From NCBI RefSeq assembly GCF_965232525.1, contig NZ_OZ246980.1:3100001-3164000 (forward strand): a stretch of DNA of 64,000 nucleotides, in the 5' to 3' direction. The notes beneath the pieces were generated by a model that ran no database searches, was not told the DNA's origin, and saw nothing but the letters and a program-made list of their open reading frames with translations. Each line of letters begins with the position of its first letter. The stretch's first letter is position 1. This document shows, piece after piece, positions 52,741 through 62,510 of the stretch. Made by a program: the position numbers and the translations under genes. The stretch is from Bauldia sp965232525. Its GTDB lineage: Bacteria; Pseudomonadota; Alphaproteobacteria; Rhizobiales; Kaistiaceae.

Positions 52741-53376
52741 TTAAGCGGCGTCGGCCAGACGTTGGAGCTTGGCGAGAGCGGCTTCGGGATTCTCGTCATA
52801 GGCGATCGTGCTGACCAACTGACCGTCGCCGTCCATCAGATAGACGGATGCGGTGTGATCGATGGTGTAATCGCCATCCTCCGTTGGCACCCGCCGGTAG
52901 AACACCCGGTACGCCTTGGTGATCGCAGCAATCTCGGCTTCGGTTCCGGAGAAGCCACGGATGCGCTCGTCGAAGGCCGAGGTGTATTGCGCCATTTCCT
53001 CTGGACCATCCCGCTCCCAATCGACCGAAACGAAGACATAATTGAGCTTGTCGGCGTCCGGCCCAAGCTTCTCGATATAGTTGGTCAGCTCGAACAGCGT
53101 CATTGGGCATACATCCGGGCAGAACGTGAAGCCAAAGAACATGGCGGTCGGCTTGCCGAGCAGATCGGCTTCGGTCACCCGTTTTCCATCTTCATCGGTG
53201 AGCGAGAATGGGCCACCGATCGATGCCATCCCGGCGGTGCGCTGCGCGATAAGGTCATCGTTCGAGCTTTCAATCAGATAAAGGCCGGTGGCCGTACCGG
53301 CGACTGCGAAGGCGGCGGCGGCGACAATCGCCAGGAGCTGGGTGCGCGGCATGCGCGGCTTTGGTTTCGCTGCCAT
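52741..53376 (-). CDS. SCO1/SenC family copper chaperone for cytochrome oxidase assembly
   Basis: A 211-residue membrane-anchored thioredoxin-fold protein. An N-terminal helix (LLAIVAAAAFAVAGTATGLYL) anchors it to the inner membrane facing the periplasm. The copper-binding CPDVC is in FGFTFCPDVCPM near residue 87, and the third ligand histidine is in DHTASVYL near 175. It helps load the CuA site of cytochrome c oxidase. It starts two bases after the PCuAC gene and forms a copper trio with it and the upstream Cys-rich gene. Confidence 0.95.
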   Translation of the reverse strand: MAAKPKPRMPRTQLLAIVAAAAFAVAGTATGLYLIESSNDDLIAQRTAGMASIGGPFSLTDEDGKRVTEADLLGKPTAMFFGFTFCPDVCPMTLFELTNYIEKLGPDADKLNYVFVSVDWERDGPEEMAQYTSAFDERIRGFSGTEAEIAAITKAYRVFYRRVPTEDGDYTIDHTASVYLMDGDGQLVSTIAYDENPEAALAKLQRLADAA

Positions 53377-53378
53377 GG

Positions 53379-53864
53379 CTATCCTCCGTCGTGTCCGTGG
53401 TCGTGATGGCCTGGGCCAGGTGCGCCGGGCGGCGACACGGTCATCTCCACGTCGACTTCACCCGCCTTTGCGAACATCAGCGTGACCGATATCGGCGCAC
53501 CCTGTTCGATCGGGCCCGGCAGATCGACGAACATGATGTGGTGACCGCCCGGCTTGAGTTGCACCGTCTCGCCGGCCGGGATCTCCAGCCCGTCGGGAAG
53601 CTCGCGCATCTTCATCACGCCGTCGGTGATCTCCATCGTATGGATCTCGACGGTGCCGGCTGGTGATGTTCCGCCCACCAGCCTGTCGGCGGTTTCGCCG
53701 GTGTTTCTGATGATCAGAAAGCCGCCACCGGCGCGCGCAGCGGGTGGCGTCGCTCTGGTCCACGGCTCGTGAATTTCCAAAGTTCCGCTCACGACCATGT
53801 CGGCAGCGGCGGTTTGAAGCGCGGCGAGCAGGGTCGCTGCCGCAAGCATCATGGTGAAACGCAT
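53379..53864 (-). CDS. periplasmic copper chaperone PCu(A)C
   Basis: A 161-residue exported protein. A signal peptide (MLAAATLLAALQTAAA) precedes the DUF461/PCuAC domain, in which copper is bound by His and Met of VEIHTMEITDGVMKMRE near residue 80 and by GGHHIMFVDL near 112. A histidine-rich tail (GHHDHGHDGG) adds a likely metal site. It passes copper to the CuA site together with SCO, whose gene follows immediately. Confidence 0.95.
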   Translation of the reverse strand: MRFTMMLAAATLLAALQTAAADMVVSGTLEIHEPWTRATPPAARAGGGFLIIRNTGETADRLVGGTSPAGTVEIHTMEITDGVMKMRELPDGLEIPAGETVQLKPGGHHIMFVDLPGPIEQGAPISVTLMFAKAGEVDVEMTVSPPGAPGPGHHDHGHDGG

Positions 53865-53935
53865 GAAATCGATACTCCATCTGAGGTTTGTCGACGTGCG
53901 GCCGGCGATTCCGGCGCATGTCTGGCTCGATCAAC

Positions 53936-54319
53936 TCAGATGGAAACAGGTGGACCCCGGGCGTCGGCCAGGTGACCACGGTAAAGACCGCCAGCCAGGG
54001 ATGTCGCCCGCTCGGGCGAAATGGCGCCGGGAAATCCCGCCTTGGCGGCGAGCGCGATCGAACCGCCGAGGGTTGCCGGGCCGCATCGGCAGGCGTGCTT
54101 GCACACGCCGATACAGCAGGTATGGGCGATCCGGGTATCGGTCTCGCCCGGGGCGGTTTCCGTCCCGAGCGGCGAGCAGATGACGAACGCCGTCTCGCCG
54201 GCCATCGCGGCTTGCGCGTAGGCGCCAACCAGCCCCTGGAAGAACAGCGCGTACGCCAGAACCGCGGCACCCAGGCACCGCATCAGGCCTCGCATCATTC
54301 TGTTTCGCGCGAACCGCAT
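53936..54319 (-). CDS. small exported Cys-rich protein, DUF2946-like, in the copper gene trio
   Basis: A 127-residue protein with an N-terminal signal or membrane segment (GLMRCLGAAVLAYALFFQGLVGAYA) and a compact cysteine cluster, CCIGVCKHACRC, near residue 80. The layout resembles DUF2946-type proteins, but the match is by pattern only. It is the first of three same-strand genes with PCuAC and SCO, so a role in copper binding or transfer is likely though unproven. I use the ATG at 54319; an in-frame start at 54355 would lengthen it by 12 residues. Confidence 0.6.
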   Translation of the reverse strand: MRFARNRMMRGLMRCLGAAVLAYALFFQGLVGAYAQAAMAGETAFVICSPLGTETAPGETDTRIAHTCCIGVCKHACRCGPATLGGSIALAAKAGFPGAISPERATSLAGGLYRGHLADARGPPVSI

Positions 54320-54382
54320 GATCGCCACGATGTCAGAACCGACGGCAATCGTCACTGCGGCGGATCGCGCCTCGGTACGGAT

Positions 54383-55597
54383 CTAGATCGGAACCGCTTC
54401 GCTGTGGCGCATCCGCCCCATCAGCGTACGCACATAGGCGCCGAGGCCGACCACGGTCGCGATGAACATGACCGGCGCGCCGATCCACGGAATCAGCCAG
54501 ACGATCGCGAAGATGACCGCACCGGCAATGGTGTAGAGGATCAGGCGCCCGGGGCTCCGGGGACCGCCGCTGCGGTCGAAGATCCAGACGCCGATGCAGG
54601 CGGCGATCGTGGCGTGCCCGGCGACGAACAGGAACGGCAGGAGGGCGAGCAGCGCCAATCCGAACGAGCCGCCGATGATGGTCACGAACAGCAATGCGGC
54701 CGCGATCGGCAACAGAATCAGGATGGCAAGGCCGATGAAGCCGCTCGAGATCGGCCGAAACGCCGCCTTGTCGAGCGCATCTTCGAACGTACCCCGCCCA
54801 AGCAGAAGCAGAATCGCAGCAGCAAGCACCGCCCCGGCGGCCATGACGACGGCGCCGACGATGCTCAGCAGCCAACTGGGAAGAAGCAACAGCGGCCTCG
54901 GCTCCTCCAGCCGCACCTGGCCGCTGATCTGAGCGCCGTCGGCGATTTCCGGTTCGTTGTCCGATTGCACCACGAGGTCGCCGGTGATGTTGGCATTCGG
55001 ACCGACATAGACCTCTTCCGCGGCGATGGTCACCGTTTTCGCGGTCGTCGCCTCGAACGTCACGGCCGCGGCGAAGATCTCGGTGTCTCCGGTGATCGTG
55101 CCGGTGACTTTGGCGCTCGCCGCCCAGGCACTCAGATTGCCGCCGATGGTCGCATCGGTGCCGATATCGACCGAGGCGCCGGCGATGGTCACGTCGTTGG
55201 CGGCGGCGGCATCGAACCGGGCGACCGCGCTGCCGACGAAAACGTCGCCGATAACGGTGCCGGATATCTCGACCAACGCACCGCCGACGCGGGCGGTGCT
55301 GGAGATATCACCGGAAACCGTGACCTCGGCGCCGGCGGCCCGGACAGATCCGCTCACGGTGGCGTCGATATCGATGGTTGCGCCCGCCGCTTCGATACTG
55401 CCGGTGTTGCCTCGAACGACGATGCCGGCGCCGGCGAGGTTGAGGTCGCCATTATCGCCGTCGATGCGAACCAATGGCCCAGTCGTCTCGTCCGATTGGG
55501 CCAACGCCATCGGGACGCCGAAGGCGGCAACGACGCAGAGCCCCAACAGGGCCAGCCACCGGGCGTTGCGCTGTCCGCGACCAGTCATGCTCGACAT
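54383..55597 (-). CDS. bactofilin-like beta-helix protein with membrane domain
   Basis: A 404-residue exported protein. A signal peptide (LALLGLCVVAAFGVPMALA) is followed by roughly 190 residues of short imperfect repeats rich in Val, Gly, Ala and Asp, such as GAGIVVRGNTGSIEAAGA and GATIDIDATVSGSVRAAGA, which should form a right-handed beta-solenoid like polymer-forming bactofilins. The C-terminal half has four to five membrane helices from about residue 235. This solenoid-plus-membrane layout occurs in uncharacterised proteins. Function is unknown; an envelope role is inferred. Confidence 0.75.
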   Translation of the reverse strand: MSSMTGRGQRNARWLALLGLCVVAAFGVPMALAQSDETTGPLVRIDGDNGDLNLAGAGIVVRGNTGSIEAAGATIDIDATVSGSVRAAGAEVTVSGDISSTARVGGALVEISGTVIGDVFVGSAVARFDAAAANDVTIAGASVDIGTDATIGGNLSAWAASAKVTGTITGDTEIFAAAVTFEATTAKTVTIAAEEVYVGPNANITGDLVVQSDNEPEIADGAQISGQVRLEEPRPLLLLPSWLLSIVGAVVMAAGAVLAAAILLLLGRGTFEDALDKAAFRPISSGFIGLAILILLPIAAALLFVTIIGGSFGLALLALLPFLFVAGHATIAACIGVWIFDRSGGPRSPGRLILYTIAGAVIFAIVWLIPWIGAPVMFIATVVGLGAYVRTLMGRMRHSEAVPI

Positions 55598-55642
55598 CTG
55601 AGGTCTCCCGCTTACGGCGCCGCATTGGCTCCGTCTGCGGCG

Positions 55643-56680
55643 TTACTCCAATACCTCGGCGATTTCCACCCACGATCCGTCGCGCTGCGCCGACAAGATC
55701 GTCGCGGCCACCAGGGCGAGGCTGTTGATATTGTCGCTGCCGGATGGGAATCGCGACGGTGGCGTGCCGGTGTCAACCGCCTGAACGACTGCGGCCAGGG
55801 CCCCGGCCCGGTCTGTCGACGGCAGCTCCGGAAGACGTGGGGTCACCGGCTCGGCGGCATCGCGACGGCGGACGATCAGGCGGTCGTCGGTCTCGTCGTG
55901 CGGCGACCGCGACGTCCACCAGACGTCGCCTTCGGCGCCGTTCATGGTCCACTCGCCGGCCCAGTCCGTACGGGGTCCGGAACTCATCCACGAGGATTGG
56001 TAGTCGACGATCGTGCCATCGTCGAATTCGATCAGGGCCGCCGCGGATGGATCGTGCTCGAACGGACTGCCCACCGGGTTCCAGGTCCGGCAGGTCAGGC
56101 GCCGCGGCTCGCGACCGAGCACCATCCGCATCAGATCGAAATGGTGGATCGACATGTCGGCGAGCATGGGATCGGGCATGTCCCAATAACGGTAGCCGAG
56201 TGTCGGCGCATGTTGGCGGAACTCCAAGCTTACGAAATCGATCGGGCCGAGGTCTTGCGCCGCCACAAGCTGGGCGGCCGCGATCGGCGCGGGAAAGAAC
56301 CGGTAGTTCTGGCTGACGGCCAGCACCCTGCCCTGCACGCGGGCGAGATCGACCAGTGCCTGAGCCTCGGCCACTGTCGAGGCGAATGGTTTCTCGACAA
56401 CAACGTTGAGACCGGCCTCCAGCGCCTGCTTGGCGACGGGATAATGAGCCTGGGTACGCAGGGTCCCGAGAACCAGGTCGCATTCGATGGTGTCGATAGC
56501 GTCCTGCAAACTCGGAAAACACTTCGACGCCGGGACACCCAGTTCCGTCTGAACCCGCGCCAGAGCTTCCTCCGACGTATCGACATAGCCGACCATCTCG
56601 GCTTGCGGGACGATCGGCAGCACATGTGCCGTCCAATTGAACCCCCAATGGCCGAGTCCGACCTGAACGACCTTTGCCAT
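55643..56680 (-). CDS. Gfo/Idh/MocA family NAD(P)-dependent oxidoreductase
   Basis: A 345-residue two-domain oxidoreductase. The Rossmann start reads VVQVGLGHWGFNWTAHV, and the catalytic EKPFAST motif near residue 95 is the family signature. The C-terminal domain has the dimer-forming sheet with DMPDPMLADMSIHHFDLMRMVLG near residues 170-192. Such enzymes oxidise or epimerise sugars, inositols or related compounds. It lies alone between the bactofilin-like gene and the lpd gene, so neighbours give no hint of substrate. Confidence 0.92.
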   Translation of the reverse strand: MAKVVQVGLGHWGFNWTAHVLPIVPQAEMVGYVDTSEEALARVQTELGVPASKCFPSLQDAIDTIECDLVLGTLRTQAHYPVAKQALEAGLNVVVEKPFASTVAEAQALVDLARVQGRVLAVSQNYRFFPAPIAAAQLVAAQDLGPIDFVSLEFRQHAPTLGYRYWDMPDPMLADMSIHHFDLMRMVLGREPRRLTCRTWNPVGSPFEHDPSAAALIEFDDGTIVDYQSSWMSSGPRTDWAGEWTMNGAEGDVWWTSRSPHDETDDRLIVRRRDAAEPVTPRLPELPSTDRAGALAAVVQAVDTGTPPSRFPSGSDNINSLALVAATILSAQRDGSWVEIAEVLE

Positions 56681-56746
56681 GGCGTGTCGCGCCTTCCCTG
56701 AACGTATGAATGGATGCTGCGTCAGGACTCCGACGCAGTGAAGAAC

Positions 56747-58162
56747 TCAGACGTGGATGACCCGCCCAAACGCGGCCATCACACTCTCATGCATCATCTC
56801 CGAAAGGGTCGGATGCGGGAAGACCGAATGGATCAATTCTTCCTCTGTCGTCTCCAGGTTCATGGCGATGACGAAGCCCTGGATCAGCTCGGTCACCTCG
56901 GCGCCGACCATGTGCGCGCCCAGCAACTGCCCGGTCTTCTTGTCGAACACGGTCTTGACCATCCCCTCCGGTTCGCCGAGCGCGATCGCCTTGCCGTTGC
57001 CGAGGAACGGGAAGCGGCCGACGGTCACGTCGTAGCCGGCCTCCTTGGCGCGCTTCTCCGTCATGCCGACCGAGGCCACCTGAGGATTGCAGTAGGTGCA
57101 GCCGGGAATCTTGAGCTTGTCCATACCGTGTGGGTTCTTGCCGGCGATCCCTTCGACGCAGATGACGCCCTCGTGCTCGGCCTTATGGGCGAGCATTGGC
57201 GGTCCGGCGACATCGCCGATGGCGTAGATGCCCGGCACATTGGTGCGGCCCAGCTCGTCGATGACGATCGTGCCCTTCTCGATCTTCACCTTGAGCGCAT
57301 CAAGGCCGAGCCCCTCGACGTTGCCGACAACGCCCACGGCCGAGATCAGTCGATCGACGGTGATGTCCTGGGTCTTGCCGTCCTTCGTCTCGATCGTCGC
57401 GGTGACCGAGTCGTCGCCCTTCTTGACCGAAGCCACCTTGGACTCGGTCATGATCTTGATGCCCTGCTTCTCGAAGCGCTTGCGGGCGTGCGCAGCGATT
57501 TCCTCGTCCTCGACCGGGAGGATCTGGGGCAGGATCTCGACGACCGTCACCTCGGCGCCCATGGTTCGATAGAACGAGGCGAATTCGATTCCGATCGCCC
57601 CGGAGCCGACCACCAGCAGCGACTTCGGCATGACTTCCGGCGCCATCGCCTCGAAATAGGTCCAGATCAGCTTCTTGTCCGGCTCCAGCCCCGGCAGCTC
57701 GCGCGGCCGTGCCCCGGTCGCGACAATGATGTGCTTCGCCCGGTAGTCGCCGCCGCCAAGCGCGCCCTTGGGCGGATCGTCGGCGGCCTTGACCGAGAGC
57801 TTGCCCGGCGCCGTGATGGTGGCAGTGCCCCAGATGACGTCGATCTTGTTCTTCTTCATCAGGAAGCCGACGCCATTGGAGAGCTGTCCCGCCACGGCCC
57901 GCGAACGTTTCACGACCGCGCCGGTGTCGTAGGTGACGTCCTTCGCCGACAGGCCAAAGTCGTTGGCGTGTTCCATGTAGTGGTAGATTTCCGCGGACCG
58001 CAGCAGAGCCTTGGTCGGAATGCACCCCCAATTGAGGCAGATCCCGCCGAGATACGATTTCTCGACAACCGCGGTCTTCAGGCCGAGCTGGGCCGCGCGG
58101 ATTGCCGCGACGTAGCCGCCGGGTCCGGCGCCGATGACAATCAGATCATATTCATTGGCCAT
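56747..58162 (-). CDS. lpdA: dihydrolipoyl dehydrogenase (E3 of the pyruvate dehydrogenase complex)
   Basis: A 471-residue flavoprotein reoxidising dihydrolipoyl groups with NAD. FAD is bound by VIGAGPGGYVAAIRAAQLG near residues 8-26. The redox disulphide is in GGICLNWGCIPTKALL near 39, the NAD site in VVGSGAIGIEFASFY near 183, and the catalytic His-Glu in FPHPTLSE near 448. The GICLNWGC variant is typical of PDH-linked E3 in alphaproteobacteria. It is the last gene of the pdh run, separated from pdhC by two small genes. Confidence 0.97.
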   Translation of the reverse strand: MANEYDLIVIGAGPGGYVAAIRAAQLGLKTAVVEKSYLGGICLNWGCIPTKALLRSAEIYHYMEHANDFGLSAKDVTYDTGAVVKRSRAVAGQLSNGVGFLMKKNKIDVIWGTATITAPGKLSVKAADDPPKGALGGGDYRAKHIIVATGARPRELPGLEPDKKLIWTYFEAMAPEVMPKSLLVVGSGAIGIEFASFYRTMGAEVTVVEILPQILPVEDEEIAAHARKRFEKQGIKIMTESKVASVKKGDDSVTATIETKDGKTQDITVDRLISAVGVVGNVEGLGLDALKVKIEKGTIVIDELGRTNVPGIYAIGDVAGPPMLAHKAEHEGVICVEGIAGKNPHGMDKLKIPGCTYCNPQVASVGMTEKRAKEAGYDVTVGRFPFLGNGKAIALGEPEGMVKTVFDKKTGQLLGAHMVGAEVTELIQGFVIAMNLETTEEELIHSVFPHPTLSEMMHESVMAAFGRVIHV

Positions 58163-58201
58163 GGTGATTGATCCGTTTTGGAACGTGTTTTCTTCTGATG
58201 A

Positions 58202-58519
58202 TCAGCCGCAGTCAGGCGCTCCGACGTCGAGGTCGAATTGCCGGGCACCCAACTCCGTCTTGTCGGACGGTGTGTCGACGATCGTCACGGTAACAACGCA
58301 TCGCTCTGTTTCGACTTCGTAGACTTCCGTGCCGGTGGCGCGGATCGATTGGATTGGCGCGCCCTGCCCGAGCGCCTCGGCGACCCGCTGGTCACCGGCG
58401 ATCGTCTGCATCTCCGTGACGCGCTGCCAGTAGGGCGACAGGACCGCGCCGGCGCTTGTTGTGCCGACAATCGCCGTCGTCGCAAGAACCGCCATTGTCA
58501 CAACAAGCCGCTTAGCCAT
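58202..58519 (-). CDS. small exported protein, unknown function
   Basis: A 105-residue protein with a signal peptide (RLVVTMAVLATTAIVGTTSAGA). The mature part has two cysteines (ERCVVTVTIV near residue 75 and the penultimate Cys), probably forming a disulphide, and predicted beta strands. I do not recognise a family. It lies between the GNAT and lpd genes on the same strand, which supports its being real, but there is no functional clue. Confidence 0.55.
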   Translation of the reverse strand: MAKRLVVTMAVLATTAIVGTTSAGAVLSPYWQRVTEMQTIAGDQRVAEALGQGAPIQSIRATGTEVYEVETERCVVTVTIVDTPSDKTELGARQFDLDVGAPDCG

Positions 58520-58590
58520 GCCTCGCCTCCGGGATATGTCGGCACTTACCTATCATGGCGCCAGCCCCTCCCCTAACCTGCCGACGCAAT

Positions 58591-59169
58591 TCAGGAATGC
58601 GGTTTCGTCAGGAGAACCCACGCGCCGCCCGGCGGTGCGCCGGGAAACGGGACGATGTCGCGCCGTGCCGCCTCCCGGTAGCCGTGCCGGCCATACAGGC
58701 GAATAGCGCCGTCGTTGTACGACGCGACGATGATGGCCATACCGGCGGGTGCGCGTTCCCGGCCGATTGCGTCCGCGTCTCTCAGGAGTGCGGCGCCGAC
58801 GCCTCGGCCGCGATACTCGGGAAAGACGGCAAGGACGTTGACGTACCAGTAGCCGGGCGCTTCCGCTTCTAGTTCGCCAAGCGGGCGGACGATTTCCGGC
58901 AGCTCGTCGTCATCCGGCTCGTCCGGGATACGATAGCCGACCAGCGCGCCGACCACCTCGCCATCGATCTCGGCCACATGGGCATTGCGCCACGTGAACG
59001 AGCCGTCGTCGCGTTGGGCCCGGGCGCGACCGACTTCGAAGGGCGATTGAGCCGGCTCGGCCATCTGGCTCCAGAAATACGACGCCAACCCCTCGCCGGC
59101 GATGTCCACCAGAGCCGTGAGATGCGTCGCGTCACGCAGCGTCGCGGGTCGGATAACGATGTCGCCCAT
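58591..59169 (-). CDS. GNAT family N-acetyltransferase
   Basis: A 192-residue acetyltransferase. The N-terminal VIRPATLRDATHLTALV strand-helix, the WYVNVLAVFPEYRGRGVGAALL segment near residues 107-128 with the acetyl-CoA-binding RGRGVG, and a C-terminal RLYGRHGYREAARRD are the usual GNAT blocks. The acceptor is unknown. It starts 16 bases after pdhC, so it may be co-expressed with the PDH complex, and similar genes occur at this place in related genomes. Confidence 0.9.
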   Translation of the reverse strand: MGDIVIRPATLRDATHLTALVDIAGEGLASYFWSQMAEPAQSPFEVGRARAQRDDGSFTWRNAHVAEIDGEVVGALVGYRIPDEPDDDELPEIVRPLGELEAEAPGYWYVNVLAVFPEYRGRGVGAALLRDADAIGRERAPAGMAIIVASYNDGAIRLYGRHGYREAARRDIVPFPGAPPGGAWVLLTKPHS

Positions 59170-59185
59170 CTGTCACCGCTTGCCG

Positions 59186-60529
59186 TCAGGCGAGCATTGC
59201 CGCCGGTTTCTCGATCAGCGTCTTGAACGCCGACAGCAGCTTGGCGCCAAGCGCTCCGTCGACGGCGCGGTGGTCGGTCGACAGCGTCACGGTCATGATC
59301 GTGCGAATCTCGACCTGATTGTCACGAACGACGGGCGTTGGGATACCGGCGCCGACAGCGAGGATTGTCGCATGCGGTGGATTAATAACCGCCGCGAAGT
59401 CCTTGATCCCAAACATGCCCAGGTTGGACACGGCCGTCGAACCGCCCTGATACTCGTGTGGTGCCAGCTTCCGCACCCGGGCTCGGCCGGCGAGGTCCTT
59501 CATCTCGTTGGAGATCTCGGACAGCCGCTTGGTGTCGGCCTCGCGGACAACCGGGGTGATCAATCCGCCGGGGATCGCGACAGCGACGCCGACATCAGAG
59601 CGCTTGTGCTGGAGCATCCCCGCTTCGGTCCAGGTGACATTGGCGTCCGGCACGCGCTGCAGCGACATCGCCAGCGCCTTGATCACCATGTCGTTGACCG
59701 AGACCTTCCAGGCCGGCTTATCCTCTGCGCCGATCGGTGCGGCGGCATTGACCTCGGCCCGCAGCTTCAGCAGCGCGTCGATCTCGGTGTCGATCGTCAG
59801 GTAGAAATGCGGAATCGTCGTCTTGGCCTCGACAAGCCGCTTGGCAATGATCTTACGGACGTTGTCGTGCGGGATGATGTCGTAGGAGCCCTCCTCGAAC
59901 AGCTTCATCGTCTGCTCGTCGTGAGCACCGGGCGCGATGGCCGGTGGTGCGGCAGCGGGGGCCGCGAGCGGCGCCTTGCCGGACTGAACCGCTTCGATAT
60001 CCGCCTTCACCACCCGCCCGTGCGGGCCCGAACCGGTCACCTGCGACAGGTCGATGCCGCCCTGCTTGGCGAGGCGGCGCGCCAAGGGCGATGCAAACAC
60101 GCGACCGCCACTGCCGTTGGTTGCCGCCTTGGCCGGGGGGGCGGCCGGCGCTGGCGCGGCCTTTGGCGTATCGGCCGCCTGCGGCGCTGCGGCCGGCTCG
60201 GCCGGTTTCGCCTCTGCCTTCTCTGCAGGTGGTGGTGCCGGCGCGGCGTCGGGCGCCGGCAGATTGTCGAGCGCGCTGGCGTCCTCGCCCTCCTCCAGCA
60301 ACACGGCGATCGGCGCGTTGACCGCGACGTCTTCGGTGCCCTCCGGCACGATGATCTTACCGAGGGTCCCCTCGTCGACCGCTTCGACCTCCATGGTTGC
60401 CTTGTCGGTCTCGATCTCGGCGATCACGTCGCCGGCTTTGATCGGGTCGCCCTCGTTCTTCAGCCATTTGGCGAGATTGCCGACCTCCATGGTCGGCGAC
60501 AGGGCGGGCATCAGGATATTGATCGACAT
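59186..60529 (-). CDS. pdhC: pyruvate dehydrogenase complex E2, dihydrolipoyllysine acetyltransferase
   Basis: A 447-residue core protein of the PDH complex. The N-terminal lipoyl domain has its lipoylated lysine in EIETDKATMEVEA near residue 44. An Ala/Pro-rich linker (about 80-135) leads to the subunit-binding domain (VFASPLARRLAKQGGIDL near 145), and the catalytic domain ends with STDHRAVDGALGAKLL, containing the active-site His and Asp. It transfers acetyl groups to CoA. It lies between pdhB and the GNAT gene. Confidence 0.97.
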   Translation of the reverse strand: MSINILMPALSPTMEVGNLAKWLKNEGDPIKAGDVIAEIETDKATMEVEAVDEGTLGKIIVPEGTEDVAVNAPIAVLLEEGEDASALDNLPAPDAAPAPPPAEKAEAKPAEPAAAPQAADTPKAAPAPAAPPAKAATNGSGGRVFASPLARRLAKQGGIDLSQVTGSGPHGRVVKADIEAVQSGKAPLAAPAAAPPAIAPGAHDEQTMKLFEEGSYDIIPHDNVRKIIAKRLVEAKTTIPHFYLTIDTEIDALLKLRAEVNAAAPIGAEDKPAWKVSVNDMVIKALAMSLQRVPDANVTWTEAGMLQHKRSDVGVAVAIPGGLITPVVREADTKRLSEISNEMKDLAGRARVRKLAPHEYQGGSTAVSNLGMFGIKDFAAVINPPHATILAVGAGIPTPVVRDNQVEIRTIMTVTLSTDHRAVDGALGAKLLSAFKTLIEKPAAMLA

Positions 60530-60562
60530 GGAGCGCGCTCCCCGTTCGCGAACCGTTGTTGC

Positions 60563-61951
<1,389 letters not shown>

Positions 61952-62047
61952 GACGTTCTACCCTGTTGCGTTTCGCGGCGCCGTCTCGACGACGATGACC
62001 CGCGATATTGTTTTGTCGTTTATGTCTTCCCCAGAACCGCTCATGGC

Positions 62048-62494
62048 CTAGACCGCTATGTCCTCGTTCCAGAGTTCAGGCTTTTCCTCGACGAACTTAC
62101 TCATCAGCGCGATACACCGCTCGTCGTTGAGGACGATCACCTGCACGCCGCGAGCGCGGAGCAGGCCCTCCTCGCCCATGAAGGTCTCGTTCTCTCCAAC
62201 CACCACCGTCGGGATCTTGAAGAGCAGGATCGCGCCGGTGCACATCGGACAGGGCGACAGCGTCGTATAGATCTGCGTATCCGCATAGGACGACTGCCGA
62301 CCGGCATTCTTCAGGCAATCCATCTCGCCGTGGAGGATCGGATCGCCCTGCTGTTGGCGACGGTTGCGACCGCGGCCGATGACTTCGCCGCCGCGCACCA
62401 GAACCGAGCCGACCGGCACCCCGCCCTCGTTGTAGCCCTGCAGCGCCTCCTCGTAGGCCACGTCCATGAAGTGCGTGTGATCGACCGCGTTCAT
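62048..62494 (-). CDS. nucleoside/cytosine deaminase, yeast-type fold
   Basis: A 148-residue zinc deaminase. The zinc ligands and catalytic Glu are in HGEMDCLKNAG near residue 62 and SPCPMCTGAI near 89, matching the CDA/yeast cytosine deaminase family with the characteristic E-x-D-C and CxxC spacing. The likely reaction is deamination of cytosine or a related base. I use the ATG at 62494 (MNAVDHTHF); the longer frame runs into pdhA. It sits between pdhA and pdhB in the same direction, an unusual place for such a gene. Confidence 0.88.
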   Translation of the reverse strand: MNAVDHTHFMDVAYEEALQGYNEGGVPVGSVLVRGGEVIGRGRNRRQQQGDPILHGEMDCLKNAGRQSSYADTQIYTTLSPCPMCTGAILLFKIPTVVVGENETFMGEEGLLRARGVQVIVLNDERCIALMSKFVEEKPELWNEDIAV

Positions 62495-62510
62495 CGCAGA
62501 CACGAGGGGC

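Noticed and set aside
53888..56701. A 937-residue plus-strand open frame
   Set aside because: It lies antisense to the DUF2946-like, bactofilin-like and Gfo/Idh genes, its product is Arg/Asp/Gly-rich with no recognisable domain, and the minus-strand genes have clear families. High GC makes such antisense frames common.
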